Assembly (NCBI GenBank): GCA_905216195.1
Contig: CAJMSX010000092.1
Span: 1 to 5,579 of the forward strand
Reading direction: 5' to 3'
Origin: an uncultured bacterium
GTDB lineage: Bacteria > Bacteroidota > Bacteroidia > Bacteroidales > Marinifilaceae
DNA length: 5,579 nt
Shown here: positions 1 through 5,182 of the stretch, piece by piece
How the letters are laid out: every line of letters begins with the position of its first letter
Numbering within the stretch: the first letter of the stretch is position 1
Notes under the pieces: generated by a model
Database searches by the model: none
What the model was told of the DNA's origin: nothing
What the model saw: the letters and a program-made list of their open reading frames with translations, nothing else
Program-made: the position numbers and the translations under genes

Positions 1-1036
1 TCATTTCGAGGTGATCGTACATATAACTGATATTGGTCGTGAGGGTATATTTATCGCCGAGTTTTCTGAGGTTGTTAAACGTACCCAAATGGGTATCGTT
101 AAAAAGATAACGTTGCTGGGTAATTTGGGGTGTAACCGGGGAAATCACGTTCAGCAACCCGTTGGCGTCCATCCGGTTCTGTTCCGCAACGTAGAGGGAT
201 TTCAATTCCTGAGCGACATCCCTGCCTGAATTATCGCCTTTATACATACTCAGATTTTGCATTGTCCGGGAAAAATACATCCCCAGCAGCTCATTACTCA
301 GCAGCAAAGGAGCAGCCCCCGCTCCCAATTGTGCTTTCATTAAAAAAATACCTTTGACGGATTCCTTCAACTTTAAATTGATAGCCGCTTCATCGACAAA
401 TTCTTTTCCGATCAATGCCCGGATTGGCTGATGGTTTTCCAGGACTTGTACCGTTGCCACGTCTTTGGCTTCGATGTTGTTGGTAGCAATACCATATCGT
501 CCCTGAAGCATATCCAGATTCTCGATGTAAAATTTACTGATCGGTTTATTTTGATACAGAATGGTTCCGTCCGCCTTTACTTCTATGCCGGGCATTTTTT
601 TTAATACATCACTGATCGAACGGTCCTCTTTACCGGTAAACTGTCCGACATAATAATTCAACGTATCTCCCGACTGCCGGATTTTCGGAGCTTTGACAAG
701 AACCTCCCTCAATTCGATATCTTTGTTTTCAACAAAAAAATCCAGTTGCTGGCTACTGTTTTTAATCGTCCGTGTTTCTTCCCGTAAATTAAAACCCGTT
801 ACGGTAATCGTAATAGTATCCTCCGCACCCGTATACTCCAACCGATAGTTTCCTTTGCTATCGGAAAGCGCATATCCCCTGACCGCCGGCTTTCCCTTTT
901 CCCTTAACATCACGTTGGCATTCTCCACAGGCCGTTTGCTTGTCGCATCCGATATCTTTCCCCGTATTACGGTTTGGGAAAAAGAAACCGAAGTTAGCAA
1001 CAGAAATGAAGTCAGCAGTAAAAAGGCTTTCATCAT
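1..1036 (-). CDS. Outer-membrane beta-barrel protein, TonB-dependent-receptor-like, with carboxypeptidase-regulatory-like domain (3' part outside window)
   Basis: The reading frame is open from an ATG at 1036 to the window edge, giving the first 345 residues; the stop lies outside. A second ATG follows immediately (1033), so the start is uncertain by one codon. Residues 1-21 form a signal peptide (MMKAFLLLTS, then a Leu-rich core ending near SFSQ). Residues 22-115 look like a carboxypeptidase-regulatory-like beta-sandwich (GKISDATSKRPVENANV, then the SDSKGNYRL strand). Residues 116-225 resemble the plug domain of TonB-dependent receptors (SDVLKKMPGIEV, KFYIENLD, then VQVLENHQPIRAL). The part after about 230 should begin the barrel. 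Full members of this Bacteroidota family are usually 800-900 residues, so well over half is missing. These proteins often occur beside GLPGLI genes, as here. By family they sit in the outer membrane; the substrate is unknown. A role in moving or receiving the nearby peptides is only inference. No TonB box was identified. Confidence 0.85.
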   Translation of the reverse strand, partial: MMKAFLLLTSFLLLTSVSFSQTVIRGKISDATSKRPVENANVMLREKGKPAVRGYALSDSKGNYRLEYTGAEDTITITVTGFNLREETRTIKNSSQQLDFFVENKDIELREVLVKAPKIRQSGDTLNYYVGQFTGKEDRSISDVLKKMPGIEVKADGTILYQNKPISKFYIENLDMLQGRYGIATNNIEAKDVATVQVLENHQPIRALIGKEFVDEAAINLKLKESVKGIFLMKAQLGAGAAPLLLSNELLGMYFSRTMQNLSMYKGDNSGRDVAQELKSLYVAEQNRMDANGLLNVISPVTPQITQQRYLFNDTHLGTFNNLRKLGDKYTLTTNISYMYDHLEM

Positions 1037-1352
1037 ACGGTCTATTTATTTTAATTTCACTTTCAGCAGCCTGCATTCCCTTTCCCCGGCAGGCGTCCGC
1101 TAGCGCCAAAGGAACAGTTCCCGGAATGATAAAACGAGAGATTTAAATACATATACTTACTTTTCCAGATCAGGCAGAAGGAGACAGAACCATCATCCTG
1201 CCGAATTCCCACATATCCCGCTTTAAATATACATAAATTTATTTTCAAAGTAATATAAGATTTACCAATTTCTATTCTTCTGTGTATTTTCTCTTCCTCT
1301 GTTTCCTCCTGTTTTCGCTTTAAACGCCTGTCACCTTACTTTTTTGTTTCTT

Positions 1353-1374
1353 CGAGGGGCAGATTGCCCTTTCG
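1353..1374. repeat. Stem-loop in the intergenic gap
   Basis: CGAGGGGCA (1353-1361) pairs with TGCCCTTTCG (1365-1374) across a three-base GAT loop, with one G-T pair and one bulged T. On the minus strand it is followed by A-rich rather than T-rich sequence, so it does not look like an intrinsic terminator for the genes here. It may be a structured part of the untranslated leader of the outer-membrane protein gene, or chance. Confidence 0.4.
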
Positions 1375-1400
1375 GTTATGTCGTTCCTTCCCCTTGGGAG

Positions 1401-1445
1401 AATTCCGTCCCGGATTAAAACTTCCATTGGTCCACCGGAGGAATT
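1401..1445. repeat. Interrupted inverted repeat in the intergenic gap
   Basis: AATTCC (1401-1406) and CCGG (1410-1413) are mirrored by CCGG (1435-1438) and GGAATT (1440-1445). This gives a ten-pair interrupted stem with an asymmetric internal loop (three bases against one) and a 21-base end loop. It could be a structured RNA leader or a protein-binding site. The match is short enough that chance cannot be excluded. Confidence 0.3.
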
Positions 1446-1492
1446 TCACAACAGGGAAGTATGCCTAAAGCTTACTTTCGCCTTATAACGAA

Positions 1493-1515
1493 GAAGGAGA
1501 GAAAAACTCTCCTTC
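1493..1515 (-). terminator. Probable terminator hairpin after the 72-residue peptide gene
   Basis: GAAGGAGAG (1493-1501) and CTCTCCTTC (1507-1515) form a perfect nine-pair stem with a five-base A loop (T loop on the minus strand). It lies 57 bases past the peptide stop codon on the transcribed strand. The bases after it on that strand (TTCGTTATAA) are only moderately T-rich, so termination may be partial. The arm GGAAGGAGA recurs about 60 bases after the other peptide gene. Confidence 0.55.
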
Positions 1516-1572
1516 CGTTTTCCGAATTTTACTATTCCTGAAAATAGGATAAAATTATATTTAAGGTACGGA

Positions 1573-1791
1573 TTAGTAAACACAATTGATGGTAAATCCG
1601 CAACCGGCCCTTCTGGCTCCTTCTGCCGCACCTTCACAAGCTCCTTGCGACATATCTTTGACATTTTCGGGATTAGTCATTATGGTGGCAAGCGTATTGC
1701 AATATTCGTCCCGGGAAACATTCGCACCTCCGGAAACTTGCTTCAATTCCATTTTACTCAATTTTTGACCGATAAGAACTAATTTTTTCAT
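1573..1791 (-). CDS. Double-glycine-leader peptide precursor, four cysteines (72 residues)
   Basis: This is a small secreted-peptide precursor of the Bacteroidales GG-leader type. The leader is residues 1-22: MKKLVLIGQKLSKMELKQVSGG. It has the LSxxELxxVxGG pattern that C39 peptidases cut after, which would release a 50-residue core beginning ANVSRDEYC. Cysteines are at 31, 52, 64 and 70, enough for two disulfides. Residues 47-64, MSQGACEGAAEGARRAGC, are identical in the second peptide of the window, and residues 50-58 carry glycines spaced GxxxGxxxG. The gene lies 96 bases after the VKOR-thioredoxin gene and ends before a hairpin. Activity is unknown: a class II bacteriocin-like or signalling peptide is plausible. 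No lanthionine synthase, radical SAM enzyme or cyclodehydratase is seen, so disulfide bonding is the only modification that the window supports. Confidence 0.85.
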   Translation of the reverse strand: MKKLVLIGQKLSKMELKQVSGGANVSRDEYCNTLATIMTNPENVKDMSQGACEGAAEGARRAGCGFTINCVY

Positions 1792-1835
1792 GACTTTTAA
1801 TTTTGTAGTGAATACTCGATATAAGTAGTTTATCT

Positions 1836-1858
1836 GTTACAAAAGGCCTGTTTGTAAC
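1836..1858. repeat. Perfect inverted repeat upstream of the 72-residue peptide gene
   Basis: GTTACAAA (1836-1843) and TTTGTAAC (1851-1858) form an eight-pair stem around AGGCCTG, about 45 bases upstream of the peptide start. It abuts a second hairpin (1860-1883) with one base between. On the transcribed strand the arm nearer the peptide gene contains TTTTG, which fits a Bacteroidota -33 element, but no good -7 box follows at the usual 19-21 bases. It could be an operator or an attenuator; neither is shown. Confidence 0.45.
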
Positions 1859-1859
1859 T

Positions 1860-1883
1860 CCGTATACCTACTTCTGTATACGG
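1860..1883 (-). terminator. Hairpin just after the VKOR-thioredoxin gene
   Basis: CCGTATAC (1860-1867) and GTATACGG (1876-1883) form a perfect eight-pair stem with an eight-base loop, starting four bases after the stop codon on the transcribed strand. There is no T run directly after it, so it may slow or stabilise the transcript end rather than be a full intrinsic terminator. It stands back to back with the inverted repeat at 1836-1858. Confidence 0.4.
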
Positions 1884-1887
1884 ATTA

Positions 1888-3438
1888 TTATTCATGAATT
1901 TCTAAAGTTATATTTTTCAAATCCTCTATCTGATAATTATCGGGTAATTTATAACCGTTTACCAAAACCGTCGGGGTGGATCTTTGGCGGGTAAGCTTTT
2001 TCCAGCTTTCGTGTCGTTCGAATTCCTTTTCGATTTCTCCTTCCGACCAATTGATTTTATTTTCAAGGAAAAAGGTTTCTTTTTTATACTTTCCTTTCTC
2101 GAACCATTCCGTATAAATTCGTTCGCGTTCCTCTTTATCTTTCTGTAAATAAGCAGCGATCAAAAACCGGTTCGAGACCTCCAGTTCTTTTCGAAAAGCC
2201 GTAAAAACATATTGAACACAAATATGTTCCGTATATTTTAATAACTCGCTCACCCTTTTGTGCATCTTGGCACAGGGGTTGCAATGCGGATTCGTCAGTA
2301 TGGTCACCAACATCGGCGCATCGGTATTCCCCAACAAAATTCCCGACACTTCCCTAGTCACCGGAAATCTAGGTTGTTGTTTCAATAAGGTTTCAAAAAC
2401 CGCTTCATTCGCTTTTATACTATTCATTTCCTGAACAATCTGTTCGGCTTTGTTTCGCTCTGCCAGTACAGGGATCAACTTATTAATGATCACCAAGGGA
2501 GTGATATATATGACAGCCACCAGTCCCAACTCATACCAGCCGATTTCCGGAATCCGCAAATACCCGAACGAGAGGGTAAGGACAAAAGTAGTCCAAAGCA
2601 AAACGAGAGCCAGCAGACAAAGAGGACACCATTGCCGCGCTTTTATTTTCTGATACCATATACTCCAGGCCGAAAAAGGCAGGGAACCTATATTGAGCAG
2701 GGCAAGGTAAGGGATAAGTCCGGGAAAAGCCAGAACGAGGAAAAAATTGGATAAAAAATAACTCAATCCGATTTCGCTCCACCCTACTATCCCGAATAAT
2801 TTGGCAGCATCCGATTCCAAAACCGAATTACAATTTCCCTGTTTAAACAAAGAGCATATTTTATCTCCGTATTTACTCTGAATATGGATCTGTTTTTGCA
2901 CCAGCATGATTCCGATAGCTATACCGGTTAAACTCGCTAAAAGCAGCAAAAGCGCTCCCAGCGAATAAGACTTACCGTATATCTCATAGAAGACAAAAAC
3001 TCCTCCCATCACCCCCAACACTACATTTCGGAGCCGGTTGATAATTTCTGTCTTCCGGTGTTTCCGGTATTCCGGCTCTATGGAAGTTTCGTCGGCTTCG
3101 GCCACCAATACGATTCCCGACCAGATTTTCATAAACTCTTCATTCGAAACGGTTATTTTTTCCCCATTCCATAGGTATTCCACCTGCTGAGGAGTTATTT
3201 TGCAAACGATAACAAAATTATTCGCCAGGTGAGCGATAAAAGGAACCTCCAGAGAGACGACCTCTTCTTTGTTATCCAGGCGTAAGCCTGCATTCTCGAT
3301 ACGATAAGAAGACAGCATCACCGACAAACCGAACAAATCATACTTATGCGGGTGTTCGTGAAATAATTTCGAAGCATACCACTTCGTATGTCTGACTTTG
3401 AGAAGTTTTAAAAAAGTCCTGAATATGTTATCGTTCAT
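1888..3438 (-). CDS. VKOR-thioredoxin fusion membrane protein with degenerate C39-like N-terminal domain (516 residues)
   Basis: By family this enzyme makes disulfide bonds: the thioredoxin-like domain oxidises a client and the membrane VKOR domain re-oxidises it by passing electrons to a quinone. Residues 1-120 look like a C39 peptidase-like fold (VPFIAHL, NFVIV, then EEFMKIWSGIVLVAE). They lack a cysteine at the catalytic position and have Asn where the catalytic His would sit, so this domain is not an active protease. Membrane segments fall near 138-154, 160-181, 214-238, 241-262, 270-291 and 300-321. The VKOR loop cysteines are C195 and C203, and the active-site CPLC is at 271-274. The thioredoxin-like part spans about 360-516, with CNPC at 386-389 and the cis-proline motif STPTV (P489). 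All six redox cysteines are present. The gene starts 77 bases after the GLPGLI gene and precedes a cysteine-rich peptide gene, its most likely client. Confidence 0.9.
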   Translation of the reverse strand: MNDNIFRTFLKLLKVRHTKWYASKLFHEHPHKYDLFGLSVMLSSYRIENAGLRLDNKEEVVSLEVPFIAHLANNFVIVCKITPQQVEYLWNGEKITVSNEEFMKIWSGIVLVAEADETSIEPEYRKHRKTEIINRLRNVVLGVMGGVFVFYEIYGKSYSLGALLLLLASLTGIAIGIMLVQKQIHIQSKYGDKICSLFKQGNCNSVLESDAAKLFGIVGWSEIGLSYFLSNFFLVLAFPGLIPYLALLNIGSLPFSAWSIWYQKIKARQWCPLCLLALVLLWTTFVLTLSFGYLRIPEIGWYELGLVAVIYITPLVIINKLIPVLAERNKAEQIVQEMNSIKANEAVFETLLKQQPRFPVTREVSGILLGNTDAPMLVTILTNPHCNPCAKMHKRVSELLKYTEHICVQYVFTAFRKELEVSNRFLIAAYLQKDKEERERIYTEWFEKGKYKKETFFLENKINWSEGEIEKEFERHESWKKLTRQRSTPTVLVNGYKLPDNYQIEDLKNITLEIHE

Positions 3439-3486
3439 AGATACAACTGATAAATGAAACTAACCGTCTATAAAGCAAAACGCCCC

Positions 3487-3499
3487 AGGCTAAAAGCCT
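3487..3499 (-). terminator. Small hairpin between GLPGLI and VKOR-thioredoxin genes
   Basis: AGGCT (3487-3491) and AGCCT (3495-3499) pair across a three-base loop (TTT on the minus strand), 16 bases after the GLPGLI stop. The following transcribed bases (GGGGCGTTTTGC) are not a clean T run. Weak: the two genes may still be co-transcribed across it. Confidence 0.3.
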
Positions 3500-3515
3500 C
3501 TCCCTGCGGAATTTG

Positions 3516-4409
3516 TTATTCTGTTTCCAACTCCCGGAACAAAAAAGGATTGGGGATCTGACCGACCACCACCTTTCCGTGACTGGAATGATTGACACCT
3601 AATTGCTGTTTCTTTTTCACCCTCCTCCGGGCGAATTGTTCCCGTGTAGAAGAGAGATAAGTATCTTTATCCATAGTAATCGGAACTTTTTTCTCCAGGT
3701 TTTCCAGCCCGATCGCTTCAAACAAAAAAAGACCGTTATCGGCATCGGCTTTTAGAATCAAGCCGGGTAAACCGTATAATTTCCAGGGACCTTCGTTTAT
3801 AGGAATTTCCGGAGTAAACCAGACTTCATATTTCCGGCCTCTGAACGTGGTGACCGCTTTCTGACAGGCATACCCCAAAACCGTTAAAGTATCCGGCAGG
3901 AATTCCCACGTCTGGGGAAGGACTTCTTCGGTACATTTATACATTTCCCAATCGTTCCCGTCTATCGCAATGATGCGATTCTTTTTTCTGTTTTTATACA
4001 AGAGGGAACTTTCGCCTTTATAATTACTGACTGTATAATTTCCCGGGGTCTCTTTATAGGACGACATATCCTCCCTTTTGTTAACCGTAATCGATTTTAC
4101 GTTGCGGGTGCTCTCCTGCCATTTCCTTCTTTGCAGAGAGTCCCGAAAAGCTTTATTTCGGTCATAATAGACGGAGTAAACCGGCCCGATATCCAACACC
4201 ATCGTATCCGTCAATGCTACCTCTTCTCCGCTTTTTTTATCGGTTACCTGCTGAGTAAAAGAATAAATGCAACGATAACCGGCACGGTCCAGTTTTTCTT
4301 TGGGAAGGGTGCGGTTGATGCGGTCCCGCATCTGTTGTGTCATCACCTGGGGAAATACGACCGGGATCGTAAAAATAAATATCCCCAAAATACATATTAT
4401 TTTTTTCAT
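3516..4409 (-). CDS. GLPGLI family protein (297 residues)
   Basis: This is a full-length member of the Bacteroidota GLPGLI family, named for the motif seen here in KLYGLPGLILK (motif at residues 213-218). The frame is open further upstream to an ATG at 4475. I chose the ATG at 4409 because it begins a clear signal peptide, MKKIICILGIFIFTIPVVFP, cut near residue 21; the longer version would bury it behind 22 polar residues. The protein should therefore be exported to the periplasm or outer envelope. Family features include the conserved cysteine in GYACQKA and the block from FRGRKYEVWF to GPWKL just before the motif. The biochemical role of the family is unknown. The gene follows one cysteine-rich peptide gene by 208 bases and precedes the VKOR-thioredoxin gene. 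Its cysteines could be clients or partners of that enzyme, but this is inference. Confidence 0.9.
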   Translation of the reverse strand: MKKIICILGIFIFTIPVVFPQVMTQQMRDRINRTLPKEKLDRAGYRCIYSFTQQVTDKKSGEEVALTDTMVLDIGPVYSVYYDRNKAFRDSLQRRKWQESTRNVKSITVNKREDMSSYKETPGNYTVSNYKGESSLLYKNRKKNRIIAIDGNDWEMYKCTEEVLPQTWEFLPDTLTVLGYACQKAVTTFRGRKYEVWFTPEIPINEGPWKLYGLPGLILKADADNGLFLFEAIGLENLEKKVPITMDKDTYLSSTREQFARRRVKKKQQLGVNHSSHGKVVVGQIPNPFLFRELETE

Positions 4410-4537
4410 TTTCTTTAATACATCCGTCCGGGTAAGCAAACCGGAATAATCGCCCTTGCTTAAGATAGAGCTCACGTATTCCTTATTCTCTGTTCAAAAT
4501 AAGATATTCCCCATAAAAATAGATTGAAGAAAGGGAG

Positions 4538-4557
4538 GGAAGATAGATTCTCCTTCC
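4538..4557 (-). terminator. Weak hairpin after the 73-residue peptide gene
   Basis: GGAAG (4538-4542) pairs with CTTCC (4553-4557) around a ten-base loop, 60 bases after the peptide stop. T-rich sequence (TTTCTTC, then ATTTTTA) follows on the transcribed strand. It matches the terminator after the other peptide gene in position and in the sequence GGAAGGAGA, but the stem is much shorter. Confidence 0.3.
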
Positions 4558-4617
4558 ATTTCCCCACCTTTTCTTTTTAATTTATAACCCTTTCCATGGG
4601 AAATAAATACATCATTT

Positions 4618-4839
4618 TTAGTAATAACACTCGATGGTAAAACTACAACCTGCCCTTCTGGCTCCTTCAGCAGCCCCCTCACAGGCTCCTTGACTCATGT
4701 TATCGAGATTATCAGGATTAAAGAGAGAAATAAGTGAACTACAGTATTCTTCTCTTGTTACATCTTTTCCGCCGGAAATTTCTTTCATTTCCACCTGACT
4801 TAACTTTTGTCCTAAAACCAATGATTTTTTCATGTCCAT
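4618..4839 (-). CDS. Double-glycine-leader peptide precursor, four cysteines (73 residues)
   Basis: Paralogue of the peptide at 1573-1791. The leader runs to Gly23-Gly24 (LSQVEMKEISGG), and cleavage there would release a 49-residue core beginning KDVTREEYC. Cysteines at 33, 53, 65 and 71 match the other peptide, except that the first spacer is one residue shorter. MSQGACEGAAEGARRAGC (48-65) is shared without change; the tail is SFTIECYY against GFTINCVY. The frame allows a start at 4839 (MDMKKS) or at 4833 (MKKS); the second would give a 22-residue leader equal to the paralogue's, and I cannot decide between them. The gene sits between two GLPGLI genes, with a 343-base AT-rich region upstream that probably holds its promoter. 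The likely fate is GG cleavage and export with two disulfides. The biological activity is unknown. Confidence 0.85.
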   Translation of the reverse strand: MDMKKSLVLGQKLSQVEMKEISGGKDVTREEYCSSLISLFNPDNLDNMSQGACEGAAEGARRAGCSFTIECYY

Positions 4840-4872
4840 TTGATTTAAAAGATTAATAATGCATATCTAACT

Positions 4873-4884
4873 ACTCTATAGAGT
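4873..4884. promoter_or_regulatory. Perfect 12-base palindrome upstream of the 73-residue peptide gene
   Basis: ACTCTATAGAGT reads the same on both strands and lies about 33 bases before the upstream start codon (4839). The related sequence TATCGAGTA occurs on the minus strand 21 bases before the other peptide gene, against TATAGAGTA here. It could be a shared regulator-binding site, but one 12-base palindrome in AT-rich DNA is weak evidence. Confidence 0.3.
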
Positions 4885-4967
4885 TCGGTTCAGCTTCGGG
4901 ACTCCGTCCTCCTTTTCGTCTGTTATCTTTGACTTCTTCCCTAAAAATTCGCTTTCGACAACATATA

Positions 4968-4999
4968 CAAATCATATATTATTTACCTTATCATACAAC
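4968..4999 (-). promoter_or_regulatory. Candidate Bacteroidota-type promoter for the 73-residue peptide gene
   Basis: On the minus strand GTTG (4996-4999) is followed after 19 bases by TATGATTTG (4968-4976). The Bacteroidota consensus is TTTG, 19-21 bases, then TAnnTTTG. The match has one mismatch in the first box and one extra base in the second. Transcription would start near 4955-4962, leaving a leader of about 120 bases. This is the best candidate that I found, but it is imperfect. Confidence 0.3.
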
Positions 5000-5086
5000 T
5001 AATGCACAGCAATGATAATTAATTAATTTTATAAATACAAATTATTTATTTATTGATTTATATATAATAATAAAAAATATTGTTAT

Positions 5087-5103
5087 GTTTTTGAAACAAA
5101 AAC
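5087..5103. repeat. Short AT-rich inverted repeat downstream of the partial GLPGLI gene
   Basis: GTTTTTG (5087-5093) and CAAAAAC (5097-5103) pair across AAA. It has few G or C bases, so it is a poor terminator; it may be a protein-binding site or simply reflect the AT-rich composition. Confidence 0.25.
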
Positions 5104-5182
5104 AGTTAAGTTTAAAACAGGAGAAGAATAAAACGAAAGGTTACCGGTTAAATCAGAAAAAGAAGTGTTTATTTTCCCGGTG

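Larger units (their letters stand above)
1037..1572. other. 536-base gap between the second peptide gene and the outer-membrane protein gene
   Basis: No convincing gene is present. A 61-codon minus-strand frame at 1063-1248 starts at TTG and resembles nothing I know. The gap holds a probable terminator hairpin (1493-1515) next to the peptide gene and two further stem-loops (1353-1374 and 1401-1445). Small palindromes lie nearer the outer-membrane gene: GGAACAGTTCC at 1111-1121, and a GGCG/CGCC stem at 1092-1107. The nearest thing to a Bacteroidota -7 box on the minus strand is TTACTTTG (1246-1253 read in reverse), which misses the consensus TAnnTTTG by one base and has no TTTG box at the right distance. 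It may be a regulatory leader of the downstream gene; that is inference. Confidence 0.5.
4840..5182. other. 343-base AT-rich intergenic region upstream of the 73-residue peptide gene
   Basis: No gene is visible. The stretch from about 4970 to 5130 is markedly richer in A and T than the coding regions, with runs such as TTAATTAATTTTATAAATAC. It contains a promoter candidate (4968-4999), a 12-base palindrome (4873-4884) and a seven-pair inverted repeat (5087-5103). I infer that it is the main control region for the peptide and perhaps for the genes downstream. Confidence 0.5.

Noticed and set aside
855..1146. Overlapping plus- and minus-strand frames at the start of the outer-membrane gene
   Set aside because: These are other-frame readings of the signal peptide and carboxypeptidase-regulatory-like region of that gene.
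1063..1248. 61-codon minus-strand reading frame in the gap upstream of the outer-membrane gene
   Set aside because: It starts at TTG without a ribosome binding site, has no recognisable motif or signal peptide, and its composition is like the non-coding flanks.
1573..1791. Lanthipeptide or other heavily modified ribosomal peptide
   Set aside because: The core has Ser, Thr and Cys, but the window has no lanthionine synthase, radical SAM enzyme or cyclodehydratase; a disulfide enzyme is the only candidate tailoring gene.
2531..2782. 83-codon minus-strand frame inside the VKOR gene
   Set aside because: It is an alternative frame of the VKOR membrane region, whose own frame carries all conserved cysteines.
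3070..3438. Active C39 cysteine peptidase at the N-terminus of the VKOR fusion
   Set aside because: No cysteine occurs in the N-terminal catalytic position; the only cysteine of this region (C79) lies in a later strand, and the catalytic His position appears to be Asn.
4131..4418. 95-codon plus-strand frame opposite the GLPGLI gene
   Set aside because: It lies wholly antisense to the N-terminal half of a well-supported gene and shows no family features.
4410..4475. Longer start for the GLPGLI protein at 4475
   Set aside because: It would place 22 polar residues before an otherwise typical signal peptide; the ATG at 4409 fits the family better.
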